From assembly GCA_963764565.1 (NCBI GenBank), contig CAVXTD010000023.1, positions 1 to 64,000 of the forward strand: a stretch of DNA of 64,000 nucleotides, written 5' to 3'. Below the pieces are notes generated by a model. The model did no database searches. It was given only the letters and a program-made list of their open reading frames with translations, and had not been told where the DNA came from. The position numbers and the translations under genes were made by a program. Shown here piece by piece: positions 55,827 through 63,822 of this stretch. This DNA comes from DATBLE01 sp963764565 (GTDB lineage Bacteria; Actinomycetota; Thermoleophilia; Gaiellales; Gaiellaceae). Within the stretch, counting starts at the first letter, position 1, and each line of letters starts with the position of its first letter.

Positions 55827-56444
55827 TTGCTCACCAAGCGTCAGCAGCAGATCTGGGAGTTCCTCGTCCAGTACGTCGATGTCCACGGGTATCCGCCGAC
55901 CGTTCGCGAGATCGGGGAGAAGGTCGGGCTCGCCTCGCCTTCCACCGTGCACGCGCACCTCGCCAACCTGGAGCGCGCCGGGCTGATCAAGCGCGACCCG
56001 ACCAAGCCCCGCGCGCTCGAGCTGTCCGGGCGGGCCGTGCGCGATCAGGGCGGCACCGCCCACGCACTCCCGCTTCTGGGGCAAATCGCGGCCGGCGGCC
56101 CGCTCCTCGCCGAGCAGAATGTCGACGCGTACATCTCCGTGCCCGAGCCGCTCGCCCGCGGCGGCGAGGAGTTCCTCCTCCGTGTCCGCGGCGACTCGAT
56201 GCGGGACGCCGGGATCCTCGAGAACGACTACGTCGTCGTTCGCAGGCAGCAGGATGCCCGTGACGGGGACATCGTCGTCGCGATGGTCGGCGACGACGAG
56301 GCGACCGACGAGGCGACCGTCAAGCGCTTCTTTCGCGAGAACGGACGTATCCGCCTCCAGCCGGAGAACGGCGACTACGAGCCGATCTACGCGCCGCACG
56401 TCCAGGTGCTCGGCAAGGTGACCGGGGTGTTCCGGACGCTGTGA
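55827..56444 (+). CDS. lexA: SOS repressor LexA
   Basis: A 205-residue repressor-protease. TTG 55827 is chosen as start: GAAGGGAG lies just upstream and it gives the family N-terminus LTKRQQQIWEFLVQYVDVHG, whereas the in-frame ATG at 55803 falls inside the SOS box. The winged helix is residues 1-65 (YPPTVREIGEKVGLASPSTV). The self-cleavage site is Ala89-Gly90 in LLGQIAAGGPLLAE, the catalytic Ser124 is in RVRGDSMRDAGI and Lys166 is in DEATVKRFF. It controls the DNA-damage response and itself. The stop overlaps the zinc-ribbon gene (GTGA). Confidence 0.95.
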   Translation: MLTKRQQQIWEFLVQYVDVHGYPPTVREIGEKVGLASPSTVHAHLANLERAGLIKRDPTKPRALELSGRAVRDQGGTAHALPLLGQIAAGGPLLAEQNVDAYISVPEPLARGGEEFLLRVRGDSMRDAGILENDYVVVRRQQDARDGDIVVAMVGDDEATDEATVKRFFRENGRIRLQPENGDYEPIYAPHVQVLGKVTGVFRTL

Positions 56445-56656
56445 CGGTCGAAACGCAAGGCTCATCCCTCGTGACCCTGCATCGGACGCTCGACCAGGAG
56501 CTCGTTGCGATCCTGCGACGCGCCAGCCTCGAATGTCCGGTCTGCGGGGAGTTTCTGCTCCACCGCTCCGACGGGATCGGCTGCGTCGAGTGTGGGTTGG
56601 AGATCCAGAGCGAGGCGCCGGCCGCCGAGCGGCTGGCCGACGCCCCCGCGCCGTAA
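56441..56656 (+). CDS. Small zinc-ribbon protein downstream of lexA
   Basis: A 71-residue protein from GTG 56441, overlapping the lexA stop by four bases. Two CxxC knuckles, CPVCGEFL and CVECGLEI, 17 residues apart form a rubredoxin-like zinc ribbon. A helical N-terminus (LHRTLDQELVAILRRASL) precedes it. The Ala/Pro-rich tail ends APAP. Coupling to lexA suggests expression during the SOS response. Function unknown; it could bind nucleic acid or a protein partner. Confidence 0.75.
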   Translation: MTVETQGSSLVTLHRTLDQELVAILRRASLECPVCGEFLLHRSDGIGCVECGLEIQSEAPAAERLADAPAP

Positions 56657-56662
56657 GCCGCC

Positions 56663-56830
56663 CTACAGGATCAGGTGGAAGACGAAGTCGTACTTGGTGC
56701 CGCCGGCCGCGATTCAGCTCCATCGATGCCAGGACGTGCTCTCGCGTCGTAGAACGGGCCCTCGACCGTGATCTGGCCCTTGCCAGGAAGGTCGTCCACC
56801 GCATTCGTAGGCGGCGCCGGCCGTGCGGAC
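56663..56830 (-). pseudogene. C-terminal fragment of an allene-oxide-cyclase/dirigent-like barrel gene
   Basis: The minus strand reads LPGKGQITVEGPFYDARA, then VLASMELNR, and ends KYDFVFHLIL before a stop at 56663, over two or three frames. The order GKGQITV...YDF.FHLI is reminiscent of the last strands of AOC/dirigent-type beta barrels. There is no room for the N-terminal two thirds, because rnpB begins at 56864. It is a remnant at best; identification is tentative. Confidence 0.35.
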
Positions 56831-56863
56831 GCGAGCCGTTGTCGGTGCCACCTGCTTTCGGGT

Positions 56864-57230
56864 GCAGGCCGGGTGACCGCGGGGGCTCTGCCGGTTCTCG
56901 AACCGGTGAGCCTCCGAGGAAAGTCCGGACACCGAAGGGCAGGACGCTGGGGAAACCCCAGGCGGCGAAAGCCGACGGAAAGTGGCACAGAAAGGAGACC
57001 GCCTCCGGCGAAAAACTCTCCGGAGACGCCGGCGGTAAGGGTGAAAGGGTGGGGTAAGAGCCCACCAGCGCCGCGGTGACGCGGCGGCTAGCCAAACCCC
57101 GTCCGGTGCAAGGTGAAGCAGGTTCCGACGACGCGGCCCGCCGAGGAACCGGGTACACCGCTCGAGCCGTCGCGCAAGCGCCGGCCTAGAGAGATGGTCA
57201 CCCAAGACAGAATCCGGCTTACAGGCCTGC
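56864..57230 (+). ncRNA. rnpB: RNase P RNA (M1-like, type A)
   Basis: The catalytic RNA that removes 5' leaders from pre-tRNAs. Conserved core pieces occur in order: GAGGAAAGTCCGGACAC (P4 5' side and J3/4) near 56916, AGGGTGAAAGGGTGGGG, AGAGCCCACC, GGCTAGCCAAACCCC, then AGAGAGATGGTCACC and ACAGAATCCGGCTTACAGG, which completes P4. The ends pair as P1 (GCAGGCC with GGCCTGC), which sets the boundaries. The length of about 367 is normal for actinobacteria. A hairpin with a weak T-rich tail follows. Confidence 0.95.
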
Positions 57231-57236
57231 TACCGA

Positions 57237-57271
57237 AAAGCCCTGCAAATCGCGGGGCTTTCTCATTCTTC
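57237..57271 (+). terminator. Terminator after rnpB
   Basis: AAAGCCC (57237-57243) pairs with GGGCTTT (57255-57261), followed by a weakly T-rich CTCATTCTTC. Confidence 0.65.
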
Positions 57272-57462
57272 AGCAGCGGTGTGCATCGCTGGTGCGTCAC
57301 GGCGCTGCGCCACCGCAACCTCTGTCTGCGCACGCCCGGGCACCGGCCCAGGCCCTGGATGACAAACCGTCACCGGATCTTCGCAGGATGTCGACCCATC
57401 CCGCCGGTCGTCGCCGCTAACGTCGGTCACGTCCCGCGAGGCGATCGAAAGGAGACCCAGTG

Positions 57463-57549
57463 ATGGACGATCCCGCGGCCGTCGAGTCGGAGCGCGAGAA
57501 GCCGGGGAATCGGCGCGAGCAGATCGCGGCGTCGACGAGGCCGGTGTGA
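57463..57549 (+). CDS. Very short ORF with a strong ribosome site (possible TetR stump)
   Basis: A 28-codon frame from ATG 57463, preceded by AAAGGAGA. The product includes EKPGNRREQIAAS, which resembles the beginning of a TetR-type helix-turn-helix (..RREQIL.AA..LF). It ends at a TGA after ASTRPV. It is too short to fold as a regulator. It may be the remnant of a deleted gene or a leader peptide. Between rnpB and the response regulator nothing else looks coding. Confidence 0.3.
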   Translation: MDDPAAVESEREKPGNRREQIAASTRPV

Positions 57550-57634
57550 CGGCTGCGGGTACACAGCGCGGGTAGCCGTCATTCGCTCGATCGTCCGATC
57601 AGCCGTTCCGGCGTTCCGCGCATCACTCGATCGA

Positions 57635-57670
57635 GGGGGAAACCAGGCCTTCCCCCATACGGGGTACCCC
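57635..57670. repeat. Second copy of the GGGGGAAACCAGG palindromic element
   Basis: GGGGGAAACCAGG followed by CCTTCCCCC (57635-57656) forms an inverted repeat with 7-bp arms, and GGGGTACCCC follows at 57661-57670. The 13-base core equals that in the perfect palindrome at 15376. The stretch 57550-57810 holds no other feature apart from this. Confidence 0.6.
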
Positions 57671-57810
57671 AGCCGGGTGATCTGTGGGCGGATCCCTCGA
57701 AAGGGTGATGCCCCGAACGAGGGATGTCGCTGCCATGTGGCCCGCGCCACAGATTCCGACCTGAATCACCAGGTTCGTGGAGAGAGCAAACAACGGAGAG
57801 GGGGGGAACG

Positions 57811-58464
57811 ATGCGTGTCCTGATTGCCGATGACCATCGGCTGATGTTGGAAGGTATTCGGGCTGCACTCGACGGGGCTGACGACATCGAGGTCGTCGGC
57901 GAGGCCCAGGACGGCAGCCAGGTATCGTCGCTCGTTGGCGAGCTGAAGCCGGATGTCGTCCTGCTCGACGTGCGCATGCCCAAGCTCGATGGGCTCGCCT
58001 GTCTCGAGCGCCTGCGCAAACGCGACCCGCAGGTGAAGGTGGTCGTGCTTTCGGTCTTCAGCGACCCCGACCACATCGAAGCGGCGCTGAAGCGCGGCGC
58101 CAACGGCTACATCGTCAAGAGCATCAACCCGCTCGACCTACCCGCGGCGCTGCGCCACGCAGTCGACGAGACCGTCTACAACGTCCTCGGCGTCCCCGAG
58201 CACGACCAGCAGCGCGACGCGCGCGAGGCCGGCCTCACCGACCGCGAGATCACCATCCTCGCCGGCGTCGCCCGCGGACTGTCCAACCGCGCGCTCGGCA
58301 AAGAGCTCTGGGTCACCGAGCAGACCGTCAAGTTCCACCTGACCAACATCTACCGCAAGCTCGACGTCGCCAACCGCACCGAAGCAGCCCGAGCCGCCTA
58401 CCGGCTCGGAATCGTCGAGAGCCCGCTACTCGACGAAGCCGAATCGGTGGTCACAGTTGCCTGA
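57811..58464 (+). CDS. NarL/FixJ-family response regulator
   Basis: A 217-residue two-domain regulator. ATG 57811 is preceded by GGAGAGGGGGG. The receiver (residues 1-120) opens MRVLIADDHRLMLEGIRAAL with the acidic pair, carries the phospho-acceptor Asp in VVLLDVRMPKLDG (residue 54) and the Lys in GYIVKSINP. The C-terminal LuxR-type helix-turn-helix (residues 150-205) reads LTDREITILAGVARGLSNRA, then TVKFHLTNIYRKLDVANRTE. No histidine kinase gene is adjacent, so it is an orphan here. Its targets are unknown. Confidence 0.92.
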   Translation: MRVLIADDHRLMLEGIRAALDGADDIEVVGEAQDGSQVSSLVGELKPDVVLLDVRMPKLDGLACLERLRKRDPQVKVVVLSVFSDPDHIEAALKRGANGYIVKSINPLDLPAALRHAVDETVYNVLGVPEHDQQRDAREAGLTDREITILAGVARGLSNRALGKELWVTEQTVKFHLTNIYRKLDVANRTEAARAAYRLGIVESPLLDEAESVVTVA

Positions 58465-58589
58465 GCCTTGAGACCCACCGGCCCCCAGTACGCTGTTGCA
58501 GCTTGGAGGCACGAGCTTGTCGACTCGTTACGGGTGAAGTCGGGCGAGCCGGCCGGGCTGGCTGGACGTGATCCCGGTGGCCGGCTCGG

Positions 58590-59101
58590 GCTGGCCCGGA
58601 CGATCTCCGGCAGGGGGCTGAAGTCCCACCAGTCGGGTTGGGGCCATGTAAAGCGATCAAGGGTCGCTCGCCCGCTCGGCGCCCTGGAGGGGCCGGCCGG
58701 CGAACTCCTCGTAGTCCCCAACGATCCTCCGAAGCGTTGCCCCACACGTCGCTCGTCGTCCCGTCCGCATTGCGGCGACGCCACATCCGGTTCGGACTGG
58801 AGCGATCGAGCGAGCTCCACCAGTCGACGACTCCGTCGCCGACTGCGGTCTCCGGCGGGTCGCAGAGCATGTCGTACGACAGCACGCGGAGGTCGATCTC
58901 CAAGCGGCGGAGGACGGCCTCGCGCGCCGGCTCGACATACTCCGCGGGCACGGACGATCGGCTTCGGCGCCCAGCCGTGCGATGCAGCTCCTCCCAGATC
59001 TTCGGGGTGGCGAGGAAGTCGGCCGGAACCCGGTCGGGCTGGCGGTGCGCGAGCGCCGCGCGCACACGCGCGCGAGGCGTGAGCTGGCCCGCAGCCGGCA
59101 T
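58590..59101 (-). pseudogene. Truncated uroporphyrinogen-decarboxylase-like gene
   Basis: From ATG 59101 the text LTPRARVRAALAHRQPDRVP is the standard N-terminus of the UROD/MtaA-like barrel family. YVEPAREAVLRRLEIDLRVL and MLCDPPETAVGDGVVDWWSS follow. After frame changes only DYEEFAGRPLQ and QPDWWDFSPLPEIV remain, then the similarity stops near 58590. The family needs about 340-400 residues; here less than half is present. It sits seven bases after the DUF4432 gene and was the last member of the sugar cluster. Family members are cobalamin- or THF-linked methyltransferases rather than haem enzymes. Confidence 0.7.
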
Positions 59102-59108
59102 CACACGA

Positions 59109-60207
59109 TCAGCTCGCGGCGCCGTCGACGCGGGCGGCAAACGCATCGATGGCCGCCTCCCCGACGAGCGCGCCGAGCTCGAGCTCGTATGAGCGGCTCT
59201 CGCCTGAGTCCAACTCGATCAGCTCGCCGCGCGCGCGGGCGTCGAGCCGGCCGGCAGTCCGGTTCGTGCACGGCTCGATCCCGACCACGTAGGTGCCCTC
59301 GCCGAGCATGCGCCAGACGAAGTGGTGGGGGAGCTGGTCGCGGCGGAAGACCTGGTATGCACCGAGCCCCAGCCGCCGGTTGACGATCGCGACGGGCACC
59401 CGTCCGTCCGCTTCGGCGGCGAGCTCGTGCTCGAAGACCTGCTCGACGTAGCCGCTCTCGGGCGCGTGCACTCGGCGGTAGCCCTCGATCGGATAGTCGC
59501 CCCTCGGCTCGACCGCCGTCGCCGGGGCGAGCAGCTCCGACCCGTCGTCGACGACCGGCCAGCCGGCGTTGACGTGGTAGAGGAGCATGTGCGGCGTGCG
59601 GTCGTGGCCGACGTTGACGACCTCGTCGTGGACGAACAGCCGCGACTCGCCGACACGTGCCTCGATGCGCCGGCGGAGGAGCAGCTGCTCGCCGAACACC
59701 GCGGCCTGCAGCACCTCGCCCTCCGCGTAGAGGACGCACTCGTCGCCTTCCCAGCGCTCGCCGTAGGCGGCGAGGCGCGCCGGCCGGTTCGAGACGCGGC
59801 CGTGCAGGCCGAACGTCTCGGTCGGCTTCGGCGGGTAGTGGTACTGCGCTGCCGTGTCCTCGGCCATGAAGAGCGCGTGGTCGAGCCCGCAGGTGGTCAG
59901 CAGGCCGCCGCCGAAGCTGCGGAAGAAGCCGAGGCCCTCCGGCTCGTAGAACCACGGTCCGGCGAAGCCCGTCGCGCGATGTCCAGGCGAGCGCGCGGCC
60001 GGCGTGCTCGCAGCGGCCGATGTCGAACGCGCGGTCAACGATGACGTCGAACTCGAAGCCCGTCCCGGTCCTGAACTCGAGCACGCGCACGCCGCGCTCG
60101 ACACCGTCGCCCAGCGTCGCCAGCCGTACACCGGCCACCTGCTCGAGGCGGCCAACACGGCACGACAGCTCGTCCCGCGAGTACCGGCGCCCGTAGAGCT
60201 CAGGCAT
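59109..60207 (-). CDS. DUF4432 / aldose-1-epimerase-like protein, one frameshift
   Basis: A galactose-mutarotase-fold sugar-binding protein of about 365 residues. From ATG 60207: MPELYGRRYSRDELSCRVGR, then EFRTGTGFEFDVIVDRAFDI. After a shift near 59985: WFYEPEGLGFFRSFGGGLLT, FGLHGRVSNRPARLAAYGER, MLLYHVNAGWPVVDDGSELL and YVVGIEPCTNRTAGRLDARA. The His and Glu positions fit a catalytic sugar epimerase site. It overlaps the SDR stop by eight bases. It probably interconverts anomers or epimers of the sugar handled by the cluster. Confidence 0.8.
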
Positions 60208-61000
60208 CGTCGCTCCCGTGGCCGGGCAGGCGCGACGCGGGGCCTGCCGCGCCGTACATCACGTAGCCTCCGTCGACGACGAGCGTCTGCGCGGTGACGA
60301 ACCCGGCGTCGGGATTGCACAGCAGTACGACGGCGCGCGCGACGTCCTCGGGCTCCGCGAACCGGCCGGCCGGCGTGCGGTCGACGACCTCTTGCTCGAC
60401 GATCACGCCGTCCTCGATCGCGCGCGCGACCATCGGCGTGCGCACAGGACCCGGAAGCAGCGCATTCACCCGCACTCCGCGGGCCGCCCATTCGATTCCG
60501 AGAACCCGCGTCAGCCCGACGATCCCTGCTTTGCTCGCCGCGTACGGAGCCCGGCCGGGCATGGCGACCTGCGGGCCGATGATCGAGGCGACATTGACGA
60601 TGCAACCGCGGCCCGCTGCGAGCATCGGCGAGCCGAAGGCGCGGCAGCACCGGTACGCGCCGGTGAGGTTCACGTCAAGGATCTCGTTCCACTCCTCGTC
60701 CGTGAACGACTCGGCTGGCCCGATCCTGTTGATGCCCGCGGCGTTCACGAGGATCGTCGCCTCGCCGACCTTCTCGGCGACGGCGACCGCCGCCGCGTCG
60801 ACCGAGGCGGTGGAGCGAACGTCGAGGGCAAATCCGGCGTGCTCGGGCCCGAGCTCCGCGGCCAGCGCTTCGGCCACTCCCCGATCGTGATGCGTGACCG
60901 CGACGCGCGCGCCGGCGTCAGCGAGCGCCTGCACCACCGCTGCGCCGATCCCCTGCCGCGCGCCGGTGACGACCGCGATCTCGCCTGCGAGCGAGCCCAT
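60200..61000 (-). CDS. SDR-family oxidoreductase
   Basis: A 266-residue classical SDR from ATG 61000. The cofactor loop is TGARQGIGAAVV. Asp or Glu after strand two is not present: the sequence VAVTHHDRGVAEALA has His at that place, so coenzyme choice is unclear. NAAGINRIG, VNVASIIGP and the catalytic APYAASKAGIVGLTR (YxxxK) follow. The C-terminal tail after DGGYVMYG is extended by 15 residues. Likely oxidises a sugar or polyol hydroxyl within the cluster. Confidence 0.88.
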   Translation of the reverse strand: MGSLAGEIAVVTGARQGIGAAVVQALADAGARVAVTHHDRGVAEALAAELGPEHAGFALDVRSTASVDAAAVAVAEKVGEATILVNAAGINRIGPAESFTDEEWNEILDVNLTGAYRCCRAFGSPMLAAGRGCIVNVASIIGPQVAMPGRAPYAASKAGIVGLTRVLGIEWAARGVRVNALLPGPVRTPMVARAIEDGVIVEQEVVDRTPAGRFAEPEDVARAVVLLCNPDAGFVTAQTLVVDGGYVMYGAAGPASRLPGHGSDDA

Positions 61001-61005
61001 GCCGG

Positions 61006-61770
61006 CTAGTGCATCGCCCAGCCGCCGTCGACGGCGACGGTCTGGCCGGTGATGAACGAGGAGGCGTCGCTGGAGAGGAAGACGACGAGGCTGCCGATGT
61101 CCTGAGGGGCGCCGCGGCGCTTGAGGCACTGCTGGTCGAGCACCCACTGGTCATAGCCCTCCGGATCGGGGTGGATCTTCTCCGCATCGGTCGGGAACGC
61201 TCCCGGTGCGATTGCGTTGACGGTGATCCCGTCCGGCCCGACCTCGTGCGCGAGCGCCCGCGTGAAGCCGACGATGCCGCCCTTCGACGCAACGTAGTCG
61301 AGGAGCATCTCGAACCCGATCAGGAAGGTCACGGAGGACATGTTCACGATGTGGCCCTTGCCGCGCTCCTTCATCGACTGATGGCAGGCGCGGGCGCAGA
61401 GGAAATAGGCCTTCAGGTTGACCGCGAGCACGCGGTCCCACTCCTCCTCGGTGATCTCCGTCCACGCCCTGCGCGGGTAGATCGCGGCGTTGTTGACGAG
61501 CACGTCGATTCCGCCGAGCTCGGCGATCGTCTGCTGCACCGCCCTTTCCACCGCGACCCAGTCCGACACGTCGACGGCGAGCGCGAGCGAGCGGCCGCCC
61601 CCGTCCACCACCCGCTGGGCGATGCGCCCGACTCGATCCTGATCGATGTCGGCGCAGGCGACGGCCGCGCCGGCGGCGGCGAGCGAGGCGCAGATCCCCT
61701 CGCCGAGTCCGCCGCCGGCACCGGTCACGAAGGCGACCCGCCCGTCGAGACGGAACGGATCCGAGCTCAT
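61006..61770 (-). CDS. SDR-family oxidoreductase
   Basis: A 254-residue classical SDR from ATG 61770. VTGAGGGLGEGICASL is the cofactor loop, Asp in ACADIDQDRVG points to NAD, NNAAIYPRRAW and NMSSVTFLIGFEMLLDYVAS (YVASK) form the active site, and FITGQTVAVDGGWAMH closes the protein. Six bases separate it from the next SDR gene. With that SDR it may carry out two successive oxidations of a sugar. Confidence 0.9.
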   Translation of the reverse strand: MSSDPFRLDGRVAFVTGAGGGLGEGICASLAAAGAAVACADIDQDRVGRIAQRVVDGGGRSLALAVDVSDWVAVERAVQQTIAELGGIDVLVNNAAIYPRRAWTEITEEEWDRVLAVNLKAYFLCARACHQSMKERGKGHIVNMSSVTFLIGFEMLLDYVASKGGIVGFTRALAHEVGPDGITVNAIAPGAFPTDAEKIHPDPEGYDQWVLDQQCLKRRGAPQDIGSLVVFLSSDASSFITGQTVAVDGGWAMH

Positions 61771-61795
61771 ACCCGGGATCCGTCGAGCCTACGGC

Positions 61796-62884
61796 TCATG
61801 CGATTCCCGCCTCGGCGCGCGTCTCCTCGAGCGGAACCGCACGGCCTTCGTGGACCGAGCGGTACGCCGCCTCGACCAGTGCCATCGTGCCGAGCGTTGT
61901 GTGGCCGGAGATCTCCGGCTCGGCGTCCTCCTGGATCGCGCGCATGAGCTGACCCATCGTGCCCTTGAACGCCTGCGGAAACCAGCGCTCCTCCCAGCGC
62001 GGCTGCTCCCACTCGCCCTCCATGGCGCGGGTCGTCCAGTCGATCGTCGACGGGCTGCCCTCGGGGTAGTCAGGCCAGCCGATCGTGCCCTTCGCGACGC
62101 CTTCCGTCCCCTCCACGCGCCACTCGATCCGGTGGTCGACCCACGTGAAGCAGTTGTCGAGGCCGATCGCCCGCAGGCCGTCGGCGTACTCGAGGATGTA
62201 GAAGGCCAGCCCGTCCTCGTGCGGGAAGTCGTGACTCGGGTCGGTCCGTGCCGAGACGCGGATGCGCTCCGGATCCCCGAACAGGAACCGGAACGCGTCC
62301 AGGTGGTGGATCGACATATTCAGGAGCGCGATCCGCCCGTACGGCTTGATGAACTCCTGCCAGTGCGGGCGGGCGTTCATGACGATCTCCGCGACGACCG
62401 GGGTGCCGAGCTCGCCCCGGTCGAGGAGCGTCTTCAGCGCCCGGATCGACTGGTCGTAGCGCATGTTGTGGTTGACGCCGAGCTTGGTGCCGGTCTCGTC
62501 GCAGATCCGCACCATCTCGGCGGCCTCCGCGAGCGTGAAGGCGACCGGCTTCTGGGCCAGGATCCCCTTGACGTGCGGTCTGCTCGCCGCCTCCCGCACG
62601 ATTTCGAGCTGCTGGTCGGGCGGGAACGCGATGTCGACGATCTCCACGTCGGGGTCGTCGAGCAACTCCTGCCACGTGTCGTACACCTTCGGCACACCGT
62701 TCTGCTCTGCCGCAGCGCGGGCGTGCTCCGGCGTCCTCGAGGCGATCGCGACGGGCCTGAAGCCGGCCTCGTTGTAGGCAGGCAGATGGATGTCGCGCAT
62801 GATGAACCCCGCGCCGACGCACCCGATCCCGTAGTCGGTCTTCTCGGGGAGATTCGGGCCGGTGTTGAGGTCGAAGTCCGCCAC
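61796..62884 (-). CDS. Gfo/Idh/MocA-family oxidoreductase
   Basis: A 362-residue NAD(P)-dependent sugar or cyclitol dehydrogenase. GTG 62884 follows AGGAGGAGGCC. The Rossmann start is GIGCVGAGFIMRDIHLPAYN, then ASRTPEHARAAAEQNGVPKV. The usual EKP motif appears as GILAQKPVAFTLAEA, with Gln for Glu. The C-terminal domain contains MRYDQSIRALKTLLDRGELG and NMSIHHLDAFRFLFGDPER. It is paired with a sugar-phosphate isomerase-like gene nine bases upstream, the common arrangement in inositol and rare-sugar pathways. Confidence 0.9.
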   Translation of the reverse strand: MADFDLNTGPNLPEKTDYGIGCVGAGFIMRDIHLPAYNEAGFRPVAIASRTPEHARAAAEQNGVPKVYDTWQELLDDPDVEIVDIAFPPDQQLEIVREAASRPHVKGILAQKPVAFTLAEAAEMVRICDETGTKLGVNHNMRYDQSIRALKTLLDRGELGTPVVAEIVMNARPHWQEFIKPYGRIALLNMSIHHLDAFRFLFGDPERIRVSARTDPSHDFPHEDGLAFYILEYADGLRAIGLDNCFTWVDHRIEWRVEGTEGVAKGTIGWPDYPEGSPSTIDWTTRAMEGEWEQPRWEERWFPQAFKGTMGQLMRAIQEDAEPEISGHTTLGTMALVEAAYRSVHEGRAVPLEETRAEAGIA

Positions 62885-62893
62885 GGCCTCCTC

Positions 62894-63715
62894 CTAGGCG
62901 CGGACGCCGAGCTCGCGCATGATCGCGGCAGTCCCGTCGTAGGCCTGTTGCGCCCACTCGACGATCTTCTCCGGATCGGGCGAGTACTCGAGCTCGATCG
63001 AGACCGTGCCGTCGTAGCCCGTGTCGCGGATCGCGGCCAGGTACTCCTTGATCGGGGTCACGCCCAACCCGGCCGGGAGGTCGCCGTGCACCTTGCCGTC
63101 GCAGTCGGAGAGATGGATGTGCCCGATCAGGCCGGTCAACTCCTTGACGTCGTCGAAGGACGCACCGGACAGGTGCAGGTGCGAGATGTCGGCGTTCGCC
63201 CGGACTGCCGGGTGGTCGATCTCGCGCACGAAGCGCGCCAGCTCGTGCACGTCCTTGAGCAGCGCCTGGTCGAACGGCTCGAGCTCGAGCACGATCTCGA
63301 GGCCCTTCGAGTCCGCGTACTCGCCGGCCTCCTTGACCATCTCCTTGGCCAGGTCCCAGATCGCCTGTTGCGGGAAGACCTCGCAATCCCAGAAGTACTC
63401 GCCGACGACGAGCAGGACGTTGCGCGCGCCGAAGAAGGCGCCCTGGTCGACGTACGCCTTGATCCGGTCGAGCGTGAACCGCCGCACCGACGGGTTGAAG
63501 TCGACGATCCCGAACGCGACGCAGACCACCGAGCGGACCGGCAGGCCGACCTCGGCGCAGGTGCTCTTGATCTCCTCGCGCTCGGCGTCGGTCAGGTCGA
63601 GCGGGTCCTCGAAGACGTCGTAGGTGTCGAAGCCGATCTGCTTCGCAGTGCGGATTCCGTCGAGGCGGCCGATCTTCGTATCGAGCCAGGTCGAGCTGAT
63701 CATCCCGAGTTCCAT
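62894..63715 (-). CDS. Sugar-phosphate isomerase/epimerase (AP-endonuclease-2 fold)
   Basis: A 273-residue TIM barrel. ATG 63715 is preceded by AAGGGGGAC. Metal ligands are Glu in LEIVLELEPFD, Asp/His in NADISHLHLSG, His in IGHIHLSDCDG and the terminal Glu in GTVSIELEYSPDP. The family covers xylose/inosose-type isomerases, epimerases and dehydratases. It heads the readable part of the cluster and is preceded by a further gene that enters from the right edge. Likely converts a keto-sugar made by the Gfo/Idh/MocA enzyme. Confidence 0.88.
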   Translation of the reverse strand: MELGMISSTWLDTKIGRLDGIRTAKQIGFDTYDVFEDPLDLTDAEREEIKSTCAEVGLPVRSVVCVAFGIVDFNPSVRRFTLDRIKAYVDQGAFFGARNVLLVVGEYFWDCEVFPQQAIWDLAKEMVKEAGEYADSKGLEIVLELEPFDQALLKDVHELARFVREIDHPAVRANADISHLHLSGASFDDVKELTGLIGHIHLSDCDGKVHGDLPAGLGVTPIKEYLAAIRDTGYDGTVSIELEYSPDPEKIVEWAQQAYDGTAAIMRELGVRA

Positions 63716-63822
63716 TGAGTGTCCCCCTTCGCGAGAAGACGTGCGGATGTCGGTTCAGGCGCCGGCGGAGCCGGCAGCCTGAGCCTCGCAGAATTCGGAG
63801 ATCGGCTCAAGCGCGATCGGCA

